Source: Macrostomum hystrix
Lineage: Eukaryota; Platyhelminthes; Macrostomidae
Assembly (NCBI GenBank): GCA_950097015.1
Contig: CATNEN010000037.1
Location: 2,695,501 to 2,759,500 of the forward strand
Length of the DNA: 64,000 bases
Direction of reading: 5' to 3'
Made by a program: the position numbers and the translations under genes. Position 1 is the first letter of the stretch. Every line of letters begins with the position of its first letter. Positions 1-9,760 of this stretch are shown piece by piece. Under the pieces are notes generated by a model. That model was not told the DNA's origin. It was given only the letters and a program-made list of their open reading frames with translations, and ran no database searches.

Positions 1-285
1 CTCACTCCCTGTCCCTCTCACACACTCCCTGTCCCTCTCACACACTCCCTGTCCCTCTCACACACTCCCTGTCCCTCTCACACACTCCCTGTCCCTCTCG
101 CTCACTCCCTGTCCCTCTCGCTTACTCCCTGTCCCTCTCGCTTACTCCCTATCTCTCTCGCTCACTTCCTATCTCTCTCGCTCACTCCCTATCTCTCTCG
201 CTCACTTCCTATCTCTCTCGCTCACTTCCTATCTCTCTCGCTCACTCCCTGTCCCTCTCGCTCACTCCCTGTCTCTGTCGCTCAC
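1..285. repeat. 20-bp minisatellite abutting SCYL2 exon 2
   Basis: About 14 tandem copies of a 20-bp unit (plus strand CTCACTCCCTGTCCCTCTCG with point variants). The array runs into the exon boundary at 286. On the minus strand each unit starts GTGAGCGA, the same as the exon's 5' splice site. It continues past the left edge. Confidence 0.9.
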
Positions 286-2056
286 CCGCTCTCCTCAATC
301 GGGTGCCAGATCTGCAGCAGTTTTGGATGCCGAAATCGCTCCAGGTACCGGACCTCGCGCCGCAGAATCTCGGACACAGTCTCCTTGCGCTTTGGCTTGT
401 GCAGCTTGTCCGCAGTCCGCTTGTCGAAAATGAACAGCGAGCAGTCCTTGTGAGGAATGAGATTTAATTTCAAATTCTGTTTTACCATTTTTAATATCAA
501 AGCTGCTAATAGTACACGCAAGACAATGATAAGAGTGCTTCTGGGCTACATGCTTGTGAACTATGAATGCTAAAAATAAAATTTGAATAACAAGTCAAGC
601 GTTGTAAAACGCACTGCAAGAACCCCAATTCGGATGCATCAATCTCAATTTTAAAAAACGTGAACCCAGTACAGCTCTGCACAATGGCCAAGTTTTTCAT
701 GGAGCGTATTGTGGTCCTTTCAGTCCCAGGAACTGTGCTCCCAGAAATGCCCAGTTATTTTTTTGCGGGATCGCCTTACTAAGACTCACTTACAGAGCGG
801 GGACTTCTGGCGGCTCTGTCTCGTAATCCCCGCCTAAAAAAACTCCAGAACCGGAACTCCATCGGGTTGCTGCCCCCATCCCAGTCGCCTTCACAATTCC
901 TTGTCCTTTGAGGTCACCCCGCCAAGGCTCAAATCTCCGACTGATGTAGCGACAGACTCTCAAAATCTGGCTAGAGAAAGTGTGACTAGACAACACGATT
1001 TCGATCTATATTTAGACACAAGCACGGAAACAAAGAAAATCTAATTAGGAAAGTATGACGGATTGTCTGCTCACATATTCCCTCAGCAGCCGCTTCTCGC
1101 TGACAGCTTAAAGCGGTGCCAAATTCAAACGAAAGTCACACAAAGCCCAGTCAGTTTAGCCGATGATTTTTACAGCAGGAGATGAATTTTAGATTTCAGC
1201 AAAAAGGGATAAATGTGAAAGGAAGGGACGCGGGATAAATCGGTAGGGATTTATACTGATTGGACACGCGTGTGGGAGCTAGGCGCAAATTAATCCGAAG
1301 CTGCTGCTGCTGGAGCGTGGGGTTGATTATCTTCAAGTCTGTTTATTCCTGATTATTTTTTGCCGCTCTAATCAGAGAGCAGAGAGAAAAATCTGAGTTC
1401 ATTTGTGCAGATCTCGGACTGGGACCAATAGGGAAAATACCTGCAGGCATTTCTTAGCATATCTTGGCATATTCCTACTTTTGCATGAGAAAAACAGTAG
1501 AAAACGAGTTTTAGAGCATTTGCGACTGGCTCGAATCGGTGAGAAAAAGCCAACGCACTAGCCATTTAAAACCATGAGGGCTAAACACCAAGCCACACTG
1601 AGAGTGTACACTGAATGATTCTGCCCATTTCGCTGTTGCCTGAGCTCACACGCACACAGATACCGTATGCTGGTACACACTCATACAGGTGTGTACATCT
1701 GCCCTGACTTTCTCATCATCAGGCAGTGCACACTCTAACTGTGGCTTGGAGGTTGGCCCTCAAGGGCGGAAATTGCATTGAGCTCAGGTACCATTGTGCG
1801 AGAGGGACACAGTCCCCTAAGGAAATCACTGGTTTTCTAAGAAGTCGCCGATATGTACGACAAGAAAACGAATGGCTTCCCTAACCTTGTTGTCTTCGAT
1901 TCTGACTGCGTCGAACACTCGCCAGAGCTGCTCCTGGCCGGCGCTGCCCGTCTGGCGTCGGATTTGAAACAAACGCCCGACTGTTGCCGACGAAGCCGCC
2001 GAGTCGGCAGAGGACGTTGCTACGCCGCCGCCGCCGCCGCCGCTGTTGCTGCGCAT
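286..2056 (-). CDS. SCYL2: SCYL2-like pseudokinase, N-terminal exons (partial)
   Basis: Two coding exons on the minus strand: exon 1 at 2056-1886 (57 codons, ATG at 2056) and exon 2 at 446-286, which ends in phase 2 at a GT-AG donor; the rest lies beyond the left edge. Exon 1 has a Gly/Ser/Ala-rich leader followed by VGRLFQIRRQ and EQLWRVFDAVR. Exon 2 begins DCSLFIFDKR and contains LRREVRYLERFRHPKLLQIW and HPIEESG. From memory these match the start of the kinase-like fold of SCYL2/CVAK104 (vertebrate VFVFDKK, RLRHPRLL, HPLEES). The family is a pseudokinase that binds clathrin and adaptor complexes on endosomes and the trans-Golgi network. The glycine-rich loop is replaced by QTGSAGQEQLW, so ATP binding is doubtful, as in the family. 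Splice phases agree (phase 0 joint). Identity rests on about 110 residues. Confidence 0.75.
1576..1761. mobile_element. Short inverted-repeat element (MITE-like)
   Basis: About 186 bp inside the SCYL2 intron 1 to exon 1 region, bounded by imperfect 38-bp inverted arms at 1576-1613 and 1724-1761 (left arm starts GAGGGCTAAACACC, right arm ends GGAGGTTGGCCCTC). It has no coding capacity. Its inner right half is repeated in the opposite orientation at 5281-5378, so it belongs to a dispersed family. Exact ends and target duplication are unclear. Confidence 0.6.
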
Positions 2057-2625
2057 TTTTGCGCGAGCCCTACAAAATCGCAGTAAAGATCGCTTTGAAA
2101 AAATCTTTTTTTTAAACCGATTTTTATCACAAGCCCTTTGTAATTTCTTAGATTGTTTTCGAATGCAATAGAGAAAGACGGACGAAGACAAACGGAAGCC
2201 GAAAGGGTTGGAAGATTAGCAATTTGAAATGCTGCCGGGGGTGGGGCGGAGGGTGGGGTGGGTGGCCTGGAATGGCGAGATGCGGCTGGCTGTGGGAGAA
2301 GGTAGAGACGGGACTTGGCGACTTTATGGAGGCCAACCGGAGACTTAGGAAGGAAGGAGCCGAGCGAGATTGGATGAGGAGGGTTGGAGGGCAGGATTTC
2401 GGATTCGCGGAAACTGATAAATGCTTTATTGGGGTGGTTTGGGGGGCGGCTTGCCGGAAGTCTGCGTGTCGGCGGAAGTCCCAGCCGTTCCGACGTGTTT
2501 CAGAGGACAGTCTCGGAGAGAAGACTGGCAGACATGTGGAGGTGGCGGGGAGGACAGAAGACAGAAAATAGCGAAAGAAGCTGAGAGGAGAAAATCATGC
2601 GATAAAAGTTGAGAGTAGATCAGAA
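2057..2625. other. Upstream region of SCYL2, no gene seen
   Basis: Sequence 5' of the SCYL2 start codon. It should contain that gene's 5' UTR and promoter. Overlapping open frames on both strands are G-rich, show no domain and have no plausible splice structure. I see no clear TATA box. Confidence 0.4.
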
Positions 2626-3222
2626 TAAAGCAGATTGGAATAGAGCAGATTAGAATAGAATAGATTAGATTAGAATAGAATAGATTAGAACAGAGTAGAT
2701 TAGAACAGAGTAGATTAGAACAGAGTAGATTAGAACAGAGTAGATTAGAACAGAGTAGATTAGAACAGAGTAGATTAGAATAGAATAGATTAGAACAGAG
2801 TAGATTAGAACAGAGTAGATTAGAACAGAGTAGATTAGAACAGAGTAGATTAGAACAGAGTAGATTAGAATAGAATAGATTAGAACAGAGTAGATTAGAA
2901 CAGAGTAGATTAGAACAGAGTAGATTAGAACAGAGTAGATTAGAACAGAGTAGATTAGAACAGAGTAGATTAGAACAGAGTAGATTAGAACAGAGTAGAT
3001 TAGAACAGAGTAGATTAGAACAGAGTAGATTAGAACAGAGTAGATTAGAACAGAGTAGATTAGAACAGAGTAGATTAGAACAGAGTAGATTAGAACAGAG
3101 TAGATTAGAACAGAGTAGATTAGAACAGAGTAGATTAGAACAGAGTAGATTAGAACAGAGTATATTAGAACAGAGTAGATTAGAACAGAGTAGATTAGAA
3201 CAGAGTAGAGTATATTAGAACA
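2626..3222. repeat. 15-bp minisatellite
   Basis: About 40 copies of AGATTAGAACAGAGT. The left end carries the variant AGATTAGAATAGAAT, and the array is almost homogeneous to the right. It is followed by a short GC-rich palindromic patch with two GGCGGCCG words near 3226-3248. Confidence 0.95.
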
Positions 3223-4034
3223 GGTCGGCGGCCGAATTGGGCGGCCGAAACAGGTTTGCTAATTTAATTTCAGGCATCGGAAATTCCTAAATTAGGCCCA
3301 ATTCTCAGCACTTAGAACAGGTGGGGGCGGTGGAGGAGAAGGAGACAGCCTTTTTCGTTTTTTAGAGATGGACAAATTATAATTGGAAGCGAGTCTGTGC
3401 TCTCGAGAGTCAACCAAATAAGCAGACTCACCTAATCGCTGGCTGTGGGTAAGACTATCGCCAGGTGGTTACAGGTGTGATGTGGCCACAGATTTGGATA
3501 TTTTTATACAATCGCTAAATTGTTACGGTCTGCATGGTTTTAGAACGTTGGAATCTGCAGTAGCAATAAGAGATGTTTAAGGCTTTTTGTAAAGAGAGAA
3601 TGTAAGAAAGAAGGTATGACTAGAAACCGTATACTGCAGATGGATAATGTCCTCTAGCACTGATAACTACGAACTCGGCTGCGTGACAGTCTGCGTCACA
3701 AATTTCCACCAAGTTTAAAAAGTCACGAGAGAGAAATAATTTCTTGAGTTAAGTTGCAGTAGGTAAATCTACTCCTAGTTAATAAATGGCTTTATAACTG
3801 TGGCTCATTGACTTCTTCACAATTGAATGGGATCGGCTAACTTCCTGTTACGAGCCCGCTGACGTCAGGCAGACTAGCAGTGCTGCGCTGACGTCTTCTA
3901 AATTTAATTTGTTCTGGAATGCATGTTTGTACTTTTGCTCGTTCAAAATTCATTCAGCAATGGAGTCGAGCAACTCACGAGATAACCTACTTCCCAATAG
4001 TAGTGTTGACAGGATTTTTTTCGAATTGTGCAAG
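3223..4034. other. Intergenic, nothing recognised
   Basis: AT-rich single-copy sequence between the 15-bp array and the mariner. No gene, RNA or repeat structure that I can support. Confidence 0.4.
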
Positions 4035-4036
4035 TA

Positions 4037-5183
4037 CGAGGGGAAGTCAAAAGTAATGATAAATATTATCTTTCAAAGAGCAGAAACTAATGTAAAGGCT
4101 TATTTCTCCACGAAATCTCCGTCCAGCTCTAGGCACTTCTTCATACGATGCCGCCATCGCTCCAGCCCCGCCCTGAAGAAGTCAGGCGGCTGGGATGCGA
4201 GCCACTGCTGAGCTGCTGTTTTCGCCTCTTCCTTGCTCGAATGTCGCACTTCTTTGATAGCTTTCTTCAACTTTGGAAACAGGAAAAAGTCTGATGGCGC
4301 AAGATCAGGGCTGTAGGGAGGGTGGGAGAGAATTTCCCAGCGAAATTCGCGCAGGACGCCTCGACAGAGCCGTGAAGTGTGTGTCGGGGCATTGTCGTGG
4401 TGAAAGAGGATGCGCCGGTGGAGCTTGGCTTCCTGGCTAATTCTGCGCGCAGCTTTTGCAGCACACCTTCGTAGTAGGCGCCAGTGATCGTGCGCTGCTC
4501 CTCTAGGAAGTCCACTAGAATGACTCCCTCGGCATCCCAGAAAATGGTTGCCATGACCTTGGCCATGGAGCGGTCGGCCCGGAACTTCTATGGCCCGGCA
4601 GATCCTTGAGGCAGCCACTCTTTTGACTGGATTTTTTACTCTGGATTGTACTGGTCGATCCAGGTCTCATCACCAGTCACCAACCGTTCGAAAAAATCGT
4701 CGGCGTCAGTGTCCAGGCGGTTGAGAAGGTTTGCTGCGTACTCGCTGTGCTGGGCCTTGTGCTCCGGGCGCAACGCCCGTGGCACCCAACGGGCGCGCTG
4801 TGCTCGGTCGTCCACTGCGGTCAGCGTCTTCAATGGTCTCACGACCAGCCTTAAACTCGTGGATCCACCGATAAACGGTGGGATTCGGTGGAGCAGCATC
4901 CCCGAAGACCTTCTGTAAAGCCTCGAGGATGGCAGCCGGCTTCCAACCCAACCGCGTTAAAAATTTCACGTTGGATCACACTTCAATTTTGAAATTTTCC
5001 ATTGCTGAAAGGGGGTACTGTGTTTGTACTTCTGTCAAGGTTGATCTGTTCATCCAAACAGAACGAAAAATTATTAAAAATAAGAAACACAAGATACTTT
5101 TGCCAATGAAAAATGTTTGGGTTCAAAATTTATTTTCTGCTTTGTGCAGGAGAAAAATTATCATTACTTTTTTGACTTCCTCG
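4037..5183 (-). mobile_element. Mariner (Tc1/mariner) DNA transposon, degenerate
   Basis: An 1147-bp element flanked by TA at 4035-4036 and 5184-5185. The terminal inverted repeats are about 30 bp: the left begins CGAGGGGAAGTCAAAAGTAA, and the right in reverse complement begins CGAGGAAGTCAAAAAAGTAA. A decayed transposase fills the interior on the minus strand. Size, TIRs and TA duplication are all typical of mariner. It lies between SCYL2 and the ankyrin-like gene. Confidence 0.9.
4100..4969 (-). pseudogene. Mariner transposase pseudogene
   Basis: Fragments in order along the minus strand: an N-terminal helix-turn-helix region (FLTRLGWKPAAILEALQKVF then VYRWIHEFKAGR and GRPSTA); then RWVPRALRPEH and VTGDETWI with the first catalytic Asp; then HHDNAPTHTS with the second; then YSPDLAPSDFFLFPKLKK with the third Asp. 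The spacing between the last two fits a D34D-type mariner. The copy is broken. About 40 residues are missing between GRPSTA and RWVPR (known of the family: a second helix-turn-helix sits there). There are in-frame stops just after DQYNPE near 4636 and about 50 bases further on, and a frame change precedes the HHDN block. No intact transposase can be read, so this copy cannot be autonomous. Confidence 0.9.
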
Positions 5184-5280
5184 TATTGGAGGTCGAGCTG
5201 AGTTCGATTCCGCGGCGAGGCCACATTCATTTGGGGCGCAGCCGCGGAGAGAAGGCTTGGGGACTTGTCGTGCAATTTAC

Positions 5281-5378
5281 GCCCTTAATAGCCAACCTTC
5301 AAGGTAGAGTGAGAGTGTTCACTGCCTGAAGATGAGACGGTCAGTGCAGATGTACACACCTGTGTGAGTGTGTGCTCA
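5281..5378 (+). repeat. Dispersed repeat, second copy of the 1576-1761 element
   Basis: About 100 bp matching, by eye at around 80%, the reverse complement of 1670-1765 (shared words CACTGCCTGA, GCAGATGTACACACCTGT, GAGTGTGT). Only one half of the inverted-repeat element is clear here. Confidence 0.55.
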
Positions 5379-5518
5379 GGAGTTAGCGAAGGGGGCAGCA
5401 TTGCCTCCTCGCTGGCTGCGCGTCCAGTGTCACCAAATGGTGTGCCATTGCCAACAGCCCTCTTGCAGTTATTATTATTAAGGTACAGTATTTCTCACTT
5501 CACACCTCACCTCAGACA

Positions 5519-5782
5519 TTAATTCTCACGGGAATGACTAAGCCTCACACATCAATCTCACGGGAGTAGCTAAGCCTCACACATCAATTCTCATGGGAGT
5601 GGCTAAGCCTAACACATCAATCTCACGGGAGTAGCTAAGCCTCACACATCAATCTCACGGGAGTGGCTAAGCCTCACACATCAATCTCACGGGAGTAGCT
5701 AAGCCTCACACATCAATCTCACGGGAGTAGCTAAGCCTCACACATCAATCTCACGGGAGTAGCTAAGCCTCACACATCAATA
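5519..5782. repeat. About 32-bp minisatellite
   Basis: Eight copies of a 31-33 bp unit containing CTCACGGGAGTAGCTAAGCC and CTCACACATCAAT. It sits upstream of the ankyrin-like gene. Confidence 0.9.
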
Positions 5783-6223
5783 TTCAGTTGAAACAGCTGT
5801 CGCCGGTGGTTCGCACATTGTAATCTATCGCCTGGAAGTCAAAAGATTAAACAAATTGGATTTCAACGGTTTTGACTACGCACTGGTGGCACTGGCTGGG
5901 TGTGCTGCACCCAGGTAAACACAGAGACAATTTACTCACTAATAAAGCGAATATAGATAGCTAATATTTCGCAGCCTGGGCCAGAACAGAACGACCTGGA
6001 CAAGGTTCAGGGAAGGAAATAAAATGAAATAGCATGATACCGAGCTTCTTATCTACCTTAATACCAAATTATATATCTATACCTAGTACCTAATTATAAA
6101 TTATAATAAGCTCTTGTTTATACAGATAGGTATAATAAATAGGCGAACTTGTTAAACTGTGTTTAGCGTTGCACACAGTCTAATGTCCAAATCGAATCGA
6201 AAGGCGCATTAAAAAAAAACAAA

Positions 6224-8601
6224 ATGAACGACAAAAAGTTCAACAGCGAAAGCAACATTGTCGAAGAAAAATTGAATCTTAAATTCGGCCACATCAGCTT
6301 GAATGATCTGGATCAAGACCGTCAGGAGGAAGCTCTGCTGACGAAGGGCAAGCCTGGACGACATAAGGGCAACGGCCCGACTTGTGACAAGGAGACAAAA
6401 GAGAAGCTTAAGGAAGTTCTCATGCAACGCCGGCCAATTGACTACACGCTGGATACAAAAAAGTTGGATACGTAAGAAAGATTATCGACCGAGCATGTTT
6501 CTCTGTGTGCAATCGTATCTGTTCGGAATCTGGGAATAGGGCTTATTATCTGTGAATTGGAGTTAGAATCTGTGAATTAGGGGTTAGAATCTGTGAATTA
6601 GGGTTAGAATCTGTGAATTGGGGTTAGAATCTGTGAATTGGGGTTAGAATATGTGAATTGGGGTTAGAATATGTGAATTGGGGTTAGAATCTGTGAATTG
6701 GGGTTAGAATCTGTGAATTGGGGTTAGAATCTGTGAATTGGGGTTAGAATCTGTGAATAGGGATTAGAATCTGTGAATAGGGGTTAGAATCTGTGAATTG
6801 GGTTAGAATCTGTGAATTGGATTAGAATCTATGAATTGGGGTTAGAATCTGGGAATAGGGGTTAGAATCTGTGAATTGGGGTTAGAATCTGGGAATTGGA
6901 GTTAGAATCTGTGAATTGTGGTTAGAATCTGGGAATTGGGGTTAGAATCTGCGAATAGGGATCAGGATCTTAGAATAAGTATTAGGATATGTGAATATGG
7001 ATTAGAATATGTGAATAAGGATTAGAATATGTGAATAAGGATTAGAATATGTGAATAAGGATTAGAATATGTGAATAAGGATTAGAATATGTGAATAAGG
7101 ATTAGAATATGTGAATAAGGATTAGAATATGTGAATAAGGATTAGAATATGTGAATAAGGATTAGAATATGTGAATAAGGATTAGAATATGTGAATAAGG
7201 ATTAGAATATGTGAATAAGGATTATTATCTTAGTTGAGATTAGGATCTAAGAATAGGGATAAGGATCTGTGAATAGATATTGTTGTTATAGTGTATCTAC
7301 TCTGGATTTTATTGAGAGAAATTGACAATTATGTGGATATTCTATAGAATCATCAGTGATAAAGAATGAGTTCAGTATTTTGAGTTGTGTATTGATCAAT
7401 GTTGGGAAAATTTGGGAATTTCTAATTGGGAAATTTTGTCAATACCTACGAAAGAAGAAAAGTTAAATGAAATTTTGTTTGTAAGAAGTACATCAAGTTT
7501 GTATGCAGAAACAATTTAACCAAAGTGTGGACCTTTTGAGCCCAAAGATCTTCGCAGCTATTGAAGCCCTTGATGAAGCTGAGAAAATGGACCATCGCTT
7601 AGATGTTCTCACTCTTCAATCAATAATCACTCGCATTCAGTCCGCTGCACCGCTTCCTGGAGGCCCCGGAGAACGACAAGAAGTCTGGCTACGAGTTGGT
7701 CTGTCAGCTGAACCAGATTCTTGTGGAGCTGGAGAACCTGGGCTACCTGACTGTTTACATCAACATGCCCAACCGATGCGGGAGGGTGAGTGTGAACCAG
7801 CCTTTAGAGGTCGATAGTTTACTGTTTAGTGTTCGCGATCAGTCGAAATCTTTCTAAAAAGGCAGGGCGTCATCGCCAATGTTCTATTTTTAGCACAGCC
7901 GAAACATTATGATCATATCATTTTCCAACCAATGAGAGCTCGTGACCTTGAAACACGCGCTGCGCCCATGATCGCGTCGCTGAATTCTTTAGAAAGTCCT
8001 TAGAATTAAGAATAAAAGTAGATGCGCTTGCTTTAACTTGTAGATGAATGAAAATTTACCTGGCTTTAAGAATTTAGGCAGCCAAGACAAGTTTCACTAG
8101 TGCTGGTAGGGCTCTACAGTTTTAAAATCCCCAATATAGAAAACATTAATTGATAAGAAGTCTCTAAAGTAAACTAACGCAATACCTAATCAGACCAACT
8201 TTTCAAAGTTTTTTATTAAAATCACACATATCTAGACTCCTCTATCCCTGTGCCTGAAGACCGACGACTTGGTCGACCTGATTGGCCCCCTAATCCGGCG
8301 TGGAGCTCAGTTGCACCACCTGTGCGGCGCAGACCTTACAGAGCGCTGCAACCACCTGCACTACGCCATGCTGAAGTCCTCGCCGCGAACCATCAACGCC
8401 ACACTTGACGAGGTGTCTCGCCAGTACCCGTTCGGCGCTGACGGCATGTACGCCATGAACCGGCAGCGCGAGACCCCGAAGGCCTCGCTGCAGCGTCGAA
8501 TCCAACAGTTAGGCAGCTCTAGTCCACTGTACCCTGAGCTGTGCCTGATCCTGGACCGGATTCAGGGCTATCCGCCAGTGGAAGGTGTGCCGCAGATATG
8601 A
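6224..8601 (+). CDS. Small ankyrin-like protein, function unknown
   Basis: Three exons with consistent GT-AG phases: 6224-6471 (ATG at 6224), 7641-7785 and 8236-8601 (stop TGA), giving 252 residues. The N-terminal 80 residues are charged and probably disordered (KGKPGRHKGN, then KEKLKEVLMQRRPIDYTLD). The middle reads GYELVCQLNQILVELENLGY, then NMPNRCGRTPLSLCLK and LIGPLIRRGAQLH, which looks like an ankyrin repeat (N-x2-G-x-TPL, then a helix ending LIxxGA). The C-terminal 90 residues hold RCNHLHYAMLKS, YAMNRQRETP and LYPELCLILDRIQGYPPVEG, plausibly a degenerate further repeat. I cannot name the family. The coding exons are GC-rich against AT-rich introns. Intron 1 contains a 20-bp minisatellite, and a 16-bp array begins about 110 bp after the stop. 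Confidence 0.65.
6541..7255. repeat. 20-bp minisatellite, two variant blocks
   Basis: Lies in intron 1 of the ankyrin-like gene. The left block uses GGGTTAGAATCTGTGAATTG. The right block (about 6970-7220) uses GATTAGAATATGTGAATAAG and is nearly perfect. The two units are clearly related, and the block border is a patch of mixed variants. Confidence 0.95.
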
Positions 8602-8711
8602 AAAGATATGAAATACATTAAGGAGATCCTGCGGCACAGCTGTTTTCACCTTGACTTCTAAACGCAGCTACGACTACTGTTTTAGATTCACTTTCACTTC
8701 ATCCTGTGTAA

Positions 8712-8958
8712 AGTGGCCGTGTCCCAATCTGGCCGTGTCCCAATCTCGCCGTGTCCCAATCTCGCCGTGTCCCAATCTCGCCGTGTCCCAATCTCGCCGT
8801 GTCCCAATCTCGCCGTGTCTTAATCTCGCCGTGTCCCAATCTCGCCGTGTCCCAATCTCGACGTGTCCCAATCTCGACGTGTCCCAATCTCGCCGTGTCC
8901 CAATATCGCCGCGTCCCAATCTCGCCGTGTCCCAATCTCGCCGTGTCCCAATCTTGCC
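8712..8958. repeat. 16-bp minisatellite
   Basis: About 15 copies of CCAATCTCGCCGTGTC starting some 110 bp after the ankyrin-like stop codon, probably in or next to its 3' UTR. The unit is not a multiple of three and the array stays open in several frames on both strands, so those frames are not genes. Confidence 0.95.
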
Positions 8959-9096
8959 TTTCCTAGCGATGAAGATTAAAAAGCTGTGAGATTTAACAGG
9001 TTGAGATTTGACTAATTCCACAATAGCAATGCCACAATTCCAAGTTGGGCTTAAGGACAACAAAATCTTAGAAAAAAACTAAGTTAGTTTTTTAAT

Positions 9097-9346
9097 CTGT
9101 GTAAAGCTCTGACAACTGAACCCAATTATTGGTAACATTTTGCAGAATCAGAACATGTTAGTTTTATTTCGCAACATGCAAAACAAGAACAAGAATAATT
9201 ATTGTTTGAGAAGCAAAAATACTGTGTAAAGCTCTGACAACTGAACCCAATTATTGGTAACATTTTGCAGAATCAGAACATGTTAGTTTTATTTCGCAAC
9301 ATGCAAAACAAGAACAAGAATAATTATTGTTTGAGAAGCAAAAATA
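9097..9346. repeat. Perfect 125-bp tandem duplication
   Basis: 9097-9221 is repeated exactly at 9222-9346 (both begin CTGTGTAAAGCTCTGACAAC). It lies between the ankyrin-like gene and DCX-EMAP, which converge here. Each copy has TTTATT (AATAAA on the minus strand), so either could serve as a DCX-EMAP polyadenylation signal about 0.4-0.6 kb past its stop. Confidence 0.95.
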
Positions 9347-9486
9347 CAAGCGTATTCGATTGAAGTAAAAACTATTTATGAAATCTACAGCTAAGAAACA
9401 TCATCTCACGAATTCCACAAAAATAAAAATATTTATAAACACAGTTATTAAAATCCCTGCCTCACTTAGAAAACACAGGTAAAAGA

Positions 9487-9705
9487 TTAGCAATCAATTA
9501 CATCCCCTCATCGATTGGGCAGATTAGCAATCCACTCTATTCCTTCATCCATGGGATAGATTAGCAATCCACTCTATTCCTTCATCAATGGGATAGATTA
9601 GCAATCCACTCTATTCCTTCATCAATGGGATAGATTAGCAATCCATTCTATTCCTTCATCCATGGGATAGATTAGCAATCCATTCTATTCCCTACTCCAG
9701 CTATT
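9487..9705. repeat. 37-bp minisatellite (small array of the 48.9-52.3 kb family)
   Basis: About six copies of a 37-bp unit containing GATTAGCAATCCACTCTATT and CCTTCATCAATGGGATA, just past the DCX-EMAP stop. The unit is the same family as the 3.4 kb array at 48870-52275. Confidence 0.95.
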
Positions 9706-9760
9706 CCAGTCATTCAGCAGGACTGATCACAGGGCTCATCTAGCTGTTCTGAGCAGGAGG

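Noticed and set aside
790-996. 68-codon minus-strand frame between the two SCYL2 exons
   Set aside because: Exons 1 and 2 of SCYL2 join in phase 0 and leave no missing residues, so this is intron.
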